Shown: in pieces, positions 34,460-46,400 of the stretch
How the letters are laid out: every line of letters starts with the position of its first letter
Numbering within the stretch: the stretch's first letter is position 1
Source of the DNA: Vigna angularis
Taxonomy: Eukaryota; Streptophyta; Magnoliopsida; Fabales; Fabaceae
NCBI RefSeq assembly: GCF_016808095.1
Contig: NC_068975.1
Location: 26,277,501 to 26,341,500 of the forward strand
DNA: 64,000 nucleotides
Reading direction: 5' to 3'
Position numbers and translations under genes: made by a program
Notes under the pieces: generated by a model
What the model was told of the DNA's origin: nothing
Database searches by the model: none
The model's input: only the letters and a program-made list of their open reading frames with translations

Positions 34460-37400
34460 TCAGGGCTCAAACGATGGAGTTGGATCAGTTTCAGGTGGAT
34501 AAAATATCTGATACATCTTTCTGTCGATGATATTCCTGTATGGATCCTCCTCCCTCTTCTTGATCAAGTAATTCAAATTGTTTTCAACTTCTGACTTAAT
34601 CTGCAGGTACATTTGGTTGGCACTTTCTCTGTCTTTTAGCATATTTTCCATGCCTTTTGTTCTTATGGGCTTCCCAAACAGAAAGTAAAAGCGACCTGGT
34701 ATTTTGGGTACAAGTACAGGTAAAGAGAGATTTTGGCTTGCTACTTCACCACTTCTGTCATCTCTGGATAGCAACAAACACACCAGTGCCTTAGTTGTGA
34801 AAGAAAAATCCATAGTTTTGATCTATAAGCTATCAGATATATTAAATCATGGTTCTCTCCATCACTTTTATTAATTGAAATTTGTTAAAAATGGAATGTT
34901 TTAGTGAATTTCACTTCTTACTTCAAAAATATTCCACCTAATTTTGTAATTTCTTAACCAATAAGAAAGTGTGCAAGAATGGAAAGTGGGTCTGAGAAAT
35001 GTCAAGAACATTTCTTCATTCTCTTGAACACATTATTTGTCTCTTGTACTGGTTGAAATATAAAATCATAAAAATTTGTGGGTACCAAGTGTTATTTAGT
35101 AAAGTTGTCATGGTTCTATACATTTCAACAAATTGACTATAAGGTGGGAATGTAGTAGAAATGGTGTTGTTAGCTCTAGTTATAAGGCTATATCTTATAG
35201 GCAATAAACATGATTGAGATGGAGAATAGTTACCTAAACTTAACTTGGTCACGATTCATATCTCTTATGCGATCATTGACTATGGGGATCTTCATTAAGT
35301 CGTTGTAGTCAAGAACCATCTGCATAATTCAAGCAAAAAAGTCCAACCAAAAAGCAAGTACAATTAATAAAAACTCAAAAATTGCAAGGAAAAGAAGCTA
35401 TTTTCTTTTCATTCCTCTCTCCCACCCCTAACATTTTCATTATTCAACTTGATATTTCTCTGAACGTTCATTGAGACATTTAGAAATGAATATTCCTAAC
35501 AGGTTTATAAAAAGAAAAGGAAAAGTACCTTTGTAGTCCCTGTAAGTTTTGCTAAACTTGCAATCAGTTATTCTGCTTTCAAATTGATGAATTAGTCATC
35601 CTACTTTTGAAAATATGTGATTTTAGTCCTTCATTATACTTAAACTTATCATTTACTGATATACTTTACTGCAAAATGTTGGGGGAAGGGCCTAATTCAC
35701 ATATTTTTCAAAATTTAAGGGCTAATTTTTCAATTTGAAATACAAGAATCAAAACCAAGTTTGATGTTAAGGGACTAGAAATATATTTTTTCCAAAAGAA
35801 AAGGCAGAAAAGTTTGTGTCCTCAAAAGTGTATGTCATCTGGTAGAAAAAGAAGAAACCTACTTCAACTATATCATCTTCTCCCACAGCTCCAAATGGCA
35901 CAATTGTGGCACCAAATCTTGCGGCCATTCTCACAAATTCCGGATGATCAGGCCAAATCAACTTGTATTCTTCCCCCTAGCAATTGCAGAGTTCAGTCAG
36001 TTTTAAAGAAGAAGCCACCATCGCATAATAGTAAATGCTTATCCCAAAGATTGGACATGCAAACATCAAGTGCACGTTGTATTAATGTGACTGCATAAAG
36101 TAACTGGATCATAGATACTACATAATTGGATAAGAAGCATAGATAAAGCAATAAAACTTATGTACCTTATAATGGAGAGCCTCTCGAGCACCACCAGGAT
36201 ATAGAAGAACATGTGACTTTGTTGAAAATAATTTGAAAAGGTTGCTTGCTGAAACAGGCACCCCACCAAATATCTTCACCCAATCAAACATAGAAAACTC
36301 AGATGAAAAACTCTCCACTTTAGGCATGAACAGCTCCGGATGGGCTATTCCGCGAAGGGCAATACCTTTCTCACTCAAAAATTCATCTATAAGTGAGATA
36401 AGCTCAAACCCCAACAACATATGATAACCGACATAAATGACAGGACCTTCTTCTGGAACACCAGAGAGACCTTTTACGATCTTTCCATCCTCCAATGTAG
36501 AGAAAAATACAGATCCGGTAATGGAACGAAATGACCTACCATCCACATTAGTAGCATATCAGATTTAAACCAACTAGTCCCATTTGTTTGGGAACGTGTG
36601 CTAAGTAAACTATCAAAGAAGATAATTGATGTAAGACTGACATAAATTGCAGGCTTGAACCTAAGAGAATAAGGACTTAAGTCTAGGTTTCACATCTATA
36701 AATCACTTTCTCCATTTAGGCACTGTGTTAAACTATTAGTATAAAGACAGACAAATGGATGCTTGACATCCAAGGTTGATTGTTCAACAGAACATACCAG
36801 AGAACAAAAAATAAGGAAGAGGTAGAGGCAGAGGAGTGGCAAACAACACATGAGAAAATATGAGCAATTTAATGAAAAAACGCCTTTCAAGTTTAAACAT
36901 GTCTATCTTTTACAGAGTCAAAAACTTCTGTCAAAATTATTAGATACACCTGAGAATAAGCAAGGAATAACAAGAGATGCACATGAAGAGGATAAGTAAA
37001 TAACTGTAGTCTAACAAATCAAATTATGGGTGCCTTATTTTATCATGATTCTAGTTGCAAACCGAGTGCATTTGGCTGCTGCCACAGAAAAAGTCTGGCT
37101 AAGTTCAGTGTACAATCCTGCACATTATGCAGTTATCCATTAAATTCACTACGTCCTCAAGCTTCTACTTGCAAAACATTATGCATCAGTGATTTAAAAA
37201 CATACATGAATTCCACGAAAAATAATGCTAAGAGTATGAATCTCGAAAAAAGAACAACAAAGAAATGAACATAATATTGCCAAATCAACTTACCCAACCA
37301 CTTGATCCATTGCATATCTGAATTCTGTCATACTAGGAGGAATGAAATCCCTGACCAAATCATGCCTCGGTGAAGGACGGTACATGCAAGTTCCCTTGAT

Positions 37401-40400
37401 GATGGTCAATAGACCAAGACCATCTTCCTGCATTTGATGAGTTGTTATCACCGAAGCTGTATAGAAAGTAAGTCTGTGCAACTAATATAGTTAAACTTAA
37501 TACAGCAATATAACATGGCTAATGAGTTCTTGATGTCCATCACATGATGCAAAGGACTGTGATAAGGTTATGCAGAAATGGCTTTAGAAAAACCAAAAAC
37601 ACATCCTTTTGTATTGCCTATTGGTCCATGGACAAGTACTCAAATTAAAAAATGCTTTTTACAGCATTTGTGATTATAAGAGTCCCCGGAAGTAATACTT
37701 GAAGTTTAGAGAAGACGAAGAGTCTTATATTTTGATTAAAGAAAACTTATACACTTTACTACTGTATTTATAAGAGACAGTAGTTCTGAAAGATAAAAAC
37801 GCGGGAAGCCCCTAACATAAGTATTAATAATAAAATAATGACATTATACTTCAACACTCCTCCTCAAATTAAAAAATGCTTTTTACAGCATTTGTGATTA
37901 TAAGAGTCCCCGGAAGTAATACTTGAAGTTTAGAGAAGACGAAGAGTCTTATATTTTGATTAAAGAAAACTTATACACTTTACTACTGTATTTATAAGAG
38001 ACAGTAGTTCTGAAAGATAAAAACGCGGGAAGCCCCTAACATAAGTATTAATAATAAAATAATGACATTATACTTCAACACTCCTCCTCAAGCTGGAGCA
38101 TATAAATCATATGCACCAAGCTTGGTATGAAATAGTAGAGAAGATTAGGAGAAATCTCCCTTATGTGTTTTGCATACACATAGGGTGGTAGTTTATTTAT
38201 AATGTAAGATAAGGGTTAAACCCTAAATACAGAATGGGCTAAGCCCAATTAACATAAACACACAACTTAACATCTAACACTCCCCCTCAAGCTGGAGCAT
38301 ATAAATCATATGTTCCAAGCTTGTTACAAAGATAGTCAATTCTAGGTCCTCGTAAGGACTTGGTGAATATGTCTGCCAACTGGTTACTTGAGTTAACGAA
38401 CTCAGTCTTGATATCTCCGGATATGATTTTTCTCTAATAAAATGACAATCAACTTCAATGTGCTTGGTTCTCTCATGGAAGACAGGGTTAGAGCTAATAT
38501 GAAGAGCAGCTTGATTATCACATATAAGTGTCATGTGAGTGACATCTCCAAATTTCAATTCACTAAGTAATTGTTTAAGCCACCCAAGCTCGCAAGTAGC
38601 AGATGCCATAGCTCTATATTATGCTTCTGCGCTGGACCTTGCCACAACACTTTGCTTCTTACTTTTCCAAGATATCAGGTTGCCACCAATAGAGACACAA
38701 TATCCAGAAGTAGACCTCCTATCAGAAGGGGAACCAGCCCAATCAGCATCTGAATAGCAAACGATCTTTGTATCGTTGTTAGGGCCATATAGCAAACCTT
38801 TTCCAGGTGATCTTTTAATATACTTCAGTATACGAACAACTGCATCCCAATGGTCTTCACATGGGGAGTTTAGAAATTGACTCACCACACTAACTGCGAA
38901 GGAAATGTCAGGACGCGTAACAGTAAGATAGTTTAATTTACCAACTAGTCTTCTGTACCGTTCAGGATCTGAGAAAGGCTCCCCCTGATTTGGTAGGAGT
39001 TTGATGTTAGGGTCCATAGGTGTCTCAACAGATTTACAGTTCATTAACCCTGTTTCCTCCAAGATGTCTAACGCATACTTCCTCTGAGATATGACAATAC
39101 CATCATTGGATTGTGCTACTTCAATACCCAAAAAGTACCGGAGTTTGCCAAGATCTTTGGTTTGAAAATGATAACAAAGGTGTTGTTTCATCTGAGAGAT
39201 GCCAAGATAGTCGCTTCCTGTGAGAACAATATCATCGACATACACTATTAAATAGATACATCCAGCACTCGAGTGGCGATAGAACACTGAATGATCCGCT
39301 TCACTGCGAGACATACCAAATTGTTGAACAACACAACTGAATTTACCAAACCAGGCCCGAGGAGACTGTTTTAGGCCATACAAGGATTTGCGAAGACGAC
39401 ATACCAATCCAGATGACTCCCCCTGAGCAACAAAGCCAGGCGGTTGCTCCATATAAATTTCTTCCTGCAAATCACCATTGAGAAAAGCATTTTTGACATC
39501 AAGTTGGTAAAGAGGCCATTGTCGAAGAGCGGCCATGGCAATGAAAAGGCGAACAGAGGTCATTTTTGCCACTGGAGAAAAAGTATCACCATAATCCAAA
39601 CCAAAAATCTGTGTGTAGCCTTTGGCAACCAGTCGAGCTTTCAAACGATCAATTGTGCCATCAGGACCAACCTTGATAGCATACACCCACCTGCAACCAA
39701 CAACAGACTTTCCAAATGGTAATTGGACAAGCTCCCAAGTTCCACTTTCCTGTAAAGCACTTAATTCATCCATCATAGCTTGACGCCAACCAGGATGAGT
39801 TAAGGCATCACCCACAGATTTGGGAATTGACACAGAAGAAATGGATGAGAGACAAGTATAAAAAGATGGAGATAATCTGTGGTAATTAAGAACAGTATAA
39901 TGGGGGGAAGGGTTACGGGTAGAGCGTATACCTTTACGGAGGGCAATAGGCAAGTCAGGCTCAGTTGCTGGAGCCGGAGGAGACACATGAGGCGGCACCG
40001 GAAGTGAGTCATGAGGGAGACAATTACGACGACTATAAACCTGAAGGGGTGGAGGTGAAGGATGATCCTGTGGTGAATGAGAGTCTAAAGAAGGAGAAGA
40101 CAAAATGGGTGGAGCATCACCAGGAGGATCACAGATAAGAGGAATATCAACAGTAACAGGGAGAGGTACAGAACTAGAAGATAGATGTGAAAAGTAAAAA
40201 GAAGACTCATTAAAAGTGACATCAGCAGAGATAAAATGACGATTGAGGGAAGGGGAAAAACACTTATAGCCCTTTTGTGACCGTGGAAATCCTAAGAAGA
40301 CACATTTGTGAGACCTAGGAGATAACTTATCAAGACCAGGACTAAAATCATGAACAAAACATGTAGACCCAAAAACTCGAAGAGGTAATGGATGCAGAGG

Positions 40401-43400
40401 GTCTTGAGGAAATAAGATAGAATGAGGGATTTTGTTATCTAGGACGGAAGATGGCATGCGGTTGATAAGATAACATGCTGTGAGAATTGCATCACCCCAA
40501 AAACGTGAGGGTACTTGACCATGAATAAGAAGTGTACGAGTTGTTTCAATAAGGTGTCTATTTTTACGCTCAGCCACCCCATTTTGTTGAGGGGTATAAG
40601 CACATGAGGTTTGGTGAAGAATGCCATGAGAAGCCATAAACTGTTTAAACAGTTGAGAAAGGTATTCACGGCCATTATCACTACGTAAACTTCGAATAGA
40701 CACCCCAAACTGTGTTTTTATTTCATTGAAAAAAGATTGAAAAATAGAAAACAACTCAGAACGATTCTTCATTAACAACAACCAAGTACATTTGGAATAG
40801 TCATCAATAAAGGTAACAAAATACTGAAAACCTAAAATGGACTTAACACGACTAGGTCCCCAAATGTCAGAATGAACCAATGAAAAGGGGGACGACGCCC
40901 GTTGTGAGACACTACGAGGAAAGGAACTACGAGTATGCTTCCCTAACTGACAAGACTCACACGACAAACTTGATAATGTGGACAACCTCGGGACAAGTTG
41001 TTGTAGTTTGGCAAGACTAGGATGACCGAACTGAGCATGAAGAAGGGATGGTGACTCCATGACTACGCCAACATGTGGAGAGGGGCGGAGATGATAAAGG
41101 CCATGAGACTCACATCCTGTGCCAATCATGTGTTTCGAACTCCGGTCCTGCAACCAAACAGAATCTTTAGTAAAGGAAATAACACAATTAAGAGTACGAG
41201 TTAAACGACTAATGGACAATAAGTTGAAGGGAGACCCAGGGACATAAAGTACATGATCAATGGATATGGATGGAAAAATATTAACAGTACCAATACCATG
41301 AGATGAGACTCTAGACCCATCAGCCATTGTTACCGAGGGTAAATTAGCCGGACATGACAAGGAAGAAAACAAGGACTTGTTACCAGTGATATGATCAGTG
41401 GCGCCTGAGTCAAGGACCCAAGGTCCAAGGGAGTGAGTTAGACCAACAAAAGGTGTACCTGTACGTGCAACAGATGCAGATGTAGTGGAACCAGAGTGCT
41501 GATGATCCTCATACCATCTGAGAAATTCGTTAAAGATTGCAGGTTTGTCTACGATATTAGATGAAGTAGGATGGTCTGCAGACGGTGATCGGGGAGGTGG
41601 ATCAGAATTTGCCACTGCTACAGGTCGAGGAGGACGTCCATGGAGAGCATAACATCTATCAATCTTGTGGCCTAACTTGCCTCAATGGTCACATTTTGGA
41701 CGTCCTTTACTTGGCTTGCGAGACCGACTTCGATATTCACGTTGAGCAGCCATAACAGAGGAATCATCAGTACGAGGAGATGTCTCAGTGACGGGTTTGC
41801 TCGGTATACGCAAAAGAGCAGAACAAGTAGAAGTAAAGTTGGGTATGACAGGAGAACCCAAAATCTGATCACGAACATGAGAAACATCATCAGAGAGTCC
41901 GTATAATGCCAACAACATGAAGAACTTTGATCGTTGTTCCAATTCTTCAGCAGGAGTGGAAGCAGGAGGTAATATATCATTAAAGTCATGAAGAAGGGCA
42001 TGAATTTTACCCAAATATTCTGCCATGGGACCAGGATTGCGCGGACCAATAACAGTTAATAGGTCCTGACAAACACCATAAAGACGCTGAGTGTCATTTG
42101 TGTATAACAACTTCGCTTGTGCCCATACTTCTGAACATGTCTCATAGGATCGAAACATTTGCTTCAGTGAGGAGTGAATGGTGGACTTTATAACAATGCA
42201 TAACTGAGCATCAATTTTCATCCAGCGGGAAGTGTCATCTATGAGAGCAGTAGTCACATTTTGAGTAAGATGATCTAAGTACCCCTGACTCTTCAACCAA
42301 AGTTTGATGTCAGACGCCCAGGTTGCATAATTTGTGCCATCTAACTTGTCAATGGACAAGTGTACATTCACATAATTAGTATATATTGAGGGATCAGAAG
42401 ATGAGCCACCAATAGAGGTGTTTGTAGACGAGGAAGACGCCATGGAGAGGGAGAAACCCTAAAAATTCAAAGTGCTCTGATTGACGCAACGACCACAGAT
42501 CCAGAAAGAGGGCGAGGAGGCGATCACGGCGGTGCTGATCGGCGGCGGAAAGCTCCGGCGACGCGGCGGCATGCGCGGCGGCAACGGCGACTCTTGCGGC
42601 GGCGCGTGGAGGCGCGTGAGAGCTCCGATCGCGGCGATCTTCGTGCGACAGTGGTCGCCCGGCCGAGACGCTTCTGATGGTGTGGTCGCAAGTCGATTCT
42701 GGAGCTCCAGCGGCGGCGGCGGGGGCGACGGCAGCGGCGGCGACGCGACAACAGCAGCAGTGATGGGTGCCGGAGACCGTGGAGTTGACTGGATCTATTC
42801 CTGTGCTCTAGATACCATATGAGAAATAAAGAAGATTGGGAGAAAATATCCCTTATGTGTTTAGACTACACATAGGGTAGTTTATTTATATTGTAAGATA
42901 TGGGCCAATGCCCTTAATACAGAATAGACTAAGCCCAAATAACAGAAACACACATCTTAACATCTAACAGAGACGATTGATTGCACCAGTAGGACCAACC
43001 TTAATAGCATAAACCCATCTACAACCAGCAGACTTCTTACCAAGAAGCAGACTTCTTACCAAGAGGAAGAGGAACAAGGTCCCAAGTGCCATTGTGTTCA
43101 AGTGCCTGCATTTCATCAATCATGGCTTGTCGCCATCTAGGATGACCAAGTGCCTCATGAACATTATTAGGAACCTTAATGGAAGATAAGGAAGAAACAA
43201 AGGAGAAATATGGAGGAAGCAAACGATGATAACTCAAAAAATTATAAACAGGATAAGGATTACGAGTAGAGTGAATACCTTTCCGGAGGGCAATAGGCCA
43301 ATTATTATCTGAGTCAAGAGAGGGTGAAGAGGATGAAGGATCGATGGTTTGGGAATCTGATGAAGGAGGATCTGAGTCTCGAGGATCTTCAGTGTTTGGA

Positions 43401-46400
43401 GTTTGAGATTGTGTCCGACGCTGATATGTGAGAAGAGGTGGAGGAACAATGTCATTTACATTTTGAGTTTGAGGTAAAGAAGCAGAAGTAACCAAGGGAT
43501 CACATGATGGTAGAGGAAACATTTGTTGAACAAATGAACGATCCTCCATGGAGGACAAGAAAAAAGGTGTATCTTCAAAGAATGTGACATCAGCAGACAT
43601 ATAATACCTCTTGGTTGAGGGAGAATAACATTTATACCCTTTTTGAAGACGGAAGTATCCCAAAAAGACACTTAATAGCTTTTGCAGAGAGTTTATCAAG
43701 ACTTGGAGAAACATTATGAACAAAAAAAGTACACCCAAATATACGAGGAGAGACATGGTAAAGAGGGTCATTTGGAAAAATGATAGAGTGAGGGATTTTA
43801 TTCTCAAGAGAGGAAGAAGGCATCCTATTGATTAGAAAACAGGCAGTAAGAACTGCATCACCCCAATGATGAACAGGAACATTAGTATTCAACATCAGGG
43901 AGCGTGCAATTTCATTGAGATGTCTATTATTTTTCTCTGCAATGCCATTTTGTTGTGGAGTGTGGGGACATGTTGACTGGTGTAAAATTCATTGGGAAGA
44001 TAAGAATAAAGAAAATGCTGCAGAAAAGTATTCCTTAGCATTATCACTTCTGAGGATTTTAATTGTCTTCCCAAATTGGTTCTTAAGAAAAAGACACAAA
44101 TATTGCCAAAAGTTCAGATCTCTCTTTCATTAAATAAACCCAAGTACATCGAGAAAATTCATCAATAAAGGTTACAAAATAATTAAAACCAAAAGAAGTA
44201 ACACGACTTGGTCTCCAAATATCAGAGTGAATAGTTGAAAAGGCAAAATTACATCGCGTCTCAGACTTTTGAGGATAGAAAGATCTAACATGTTTTCCTA
44301 ACTGGCAAGACTCACAATCTAAGACTTGAATGTGTTTGAGACTTGGAACCATCATGTTCAACTTGGATAAGCTTGGGTGGCCCAACCGATCATGCAAAAG
44401 TTTTTGGGATGAAGTTGCAAAACAGGAAACTGAGGAGTTAGGTTTTAAGAAATAAAGTCCTCGTGACTCATGTCTTTCTCCAATCAAACAACCCGTACCA
44501 TGTTCCTGTATAACAAAGGAATTAGCAGAAAAGGTTACAGAACAATTTAAAGAACGAGTCAATCGACTCAAAGAGATTAAATTGTAAGGACAATGAAGAA
44601 TATACAAAACAAAATTCAATTTTAGTGAAGGAGATAGGGAAACTTTGCCAATTCCCTGAGATGCAACTTTGGATCCATTAGCAACAGTAATGAAATGAGG
44701 AGTTTTTGAAGAGGACATGGAAGAAAATGAAGGGATGTTACCAGAGATATGATCTGAGGCACCTGAGTCAAGAATCCATGGACTATGACCTTCCACAGAT
44801 TGAGAGATGCAGGCAGTTGACACACTTGGCATTAAGGAGGATTGGCCAAGATTAGAAGATTTTTCAGACTTGTACCTCAAAAAATCTCGGTACTCTTCAT
44901 CAAAAATTCTAGATTCTGAATTATCAGATTTAGACACATGAGCAGCTTTGTCTGGAAAGCCATGCAAGGAATAACATTTATCTTGGGTATGACCCATTCT
45001 CTTACAATATGAGCATTGAGGACGTCCACTTCGACCACCATGTTCTCCTCGATTGCTCCTACCTCCTCTTCCTCGCGGTGTCACCATTACTGATGTTTCA
45101 ATAGCATCACTTAAATTCTCTTCCTTTACCAATGTAGGTACCCGAAGGAGTCGAGTAACTAAGCCATCCATCAACGGGATTTGATCACCCGCTAAAACTT
45201 GATCACGTACATGATCAAAATCAAAGTGTAGACTTTTCAAAACTAGGACCATGTAAAACTTGTCAAGCTTTTTGTTGATATTTTCTAATGAATCAGCTAC
45301 AAAGAAGTTCTTTAACTCTTCTACCGAAGCCCGAGCTTTTGCTACATGGGAAACCATATTATGGTTGACTTGTTTGAGAGAAGTTGCTCTTTGGGTTGCA
45401 TCAAAAAGACGTTGAACATCATTAGCAAAAATATCTTTGGCCCTTTTCCTAAAAGAGGAGCATGTCTTATAGGGTCTCAAGATATCTAAAACCTCTTGCT
45501 CAACTGATTGCCACAAAACAGCACATAACTAAAAGTCTAATTTCTGCCACAAAGATTTTTCTTCGTCTGGGGCCATAGAAATATCTTGTTCAAGGTGATT
45601 ATGGTGTCCTTGACCAAGAAAGCACAATTCCACGGCTGAGGACCATGACAGATAATTTTTCCAATTCAGTAGGAGTAGCAGATAAAGAGGAATTACTTCC
45701 AGTAGAAGAAGCCATTTTAAACTTAGAGAAGAGATGGGACTTAGGGTTTCAAAAACGTGAGGAAGAAGACCCTAGGTATGAGCCCAAGCCAACTAAACGG
45801 AGAAACAGGAACAAAAACACACTCAAGAAGCCCTGGCGAGACGATCTGCAGTGACATGGTGAAACTCCGACACCAGGAAGGCGGCACGTACAGAACACGC
45901 GGCCGAGACTGGCTGGAAAGAAGCAGCGCATGGCGGCTGGTGCGGAGGCTTCGGAGGACGAGACCACTAGGGTTGGGTTGCGCTTCTCAAAGCGCACCTA
46001 ACCCTTGACTTCACCAGAGAATACGACGTTTGGCGGCGGCGACGACGGCGATGGACTGGCCGGAAAGAAGCGGCGTGTGGTGGCTGGTGCGGAGGCTTCA
46101 GAGGACGGGACCACCAGGGTTGGGTTGCGCTTCTCAAGGCGCACCTAACCCTTGACTTTGCTGGAGAAAGCGACTTTAGGCGGCGACGGAGGCGATGGAC
46201 GGCGGACAGCGAAGCGAGGCAGAAATGACAGTGAGACGATGCCGCCGACTATAAACAAAGAAGACAAATAGAAAGTGGGTTTTAAGCCTAACTCAACCCC
46301 ACAAAACTGGCTTGTAAGGTGAGGTTTGCACCTCACTTATATATTATATTTTGGCCTTATCTCTAGTCGATGTGGGACTTTCAACACACCCCCTTCATGC

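Larger units (their letters stand above)
38128..42969 (-). mobile_element. Inner copia element (element 2) nested in the outer element
   Basis: LTRs 42820-42969 (5') and 38128-38279 (3'), both with TGTTAGATGTTAAG at the outer end on the minus strand. Its primer-binding site is at 42806-42817 (GCTCTAGATACCA on plus, one mismatch to the usual site), and the purine tract complement CTCCCCCTC at 38280-38288. It has one long gag-pol frame with few breaks. The LTRs differ at roughly 25 positions plus indels (about 15%). No target-site duplication: left flank TGGTA, right flank GAGAC. Confidence 0.88.

Noticed and set aside
42481..42822. 113-codon Gly/Arg-rich open frame
   Set aside because: Compositional product of the GC-rich leader of the inner copia element.
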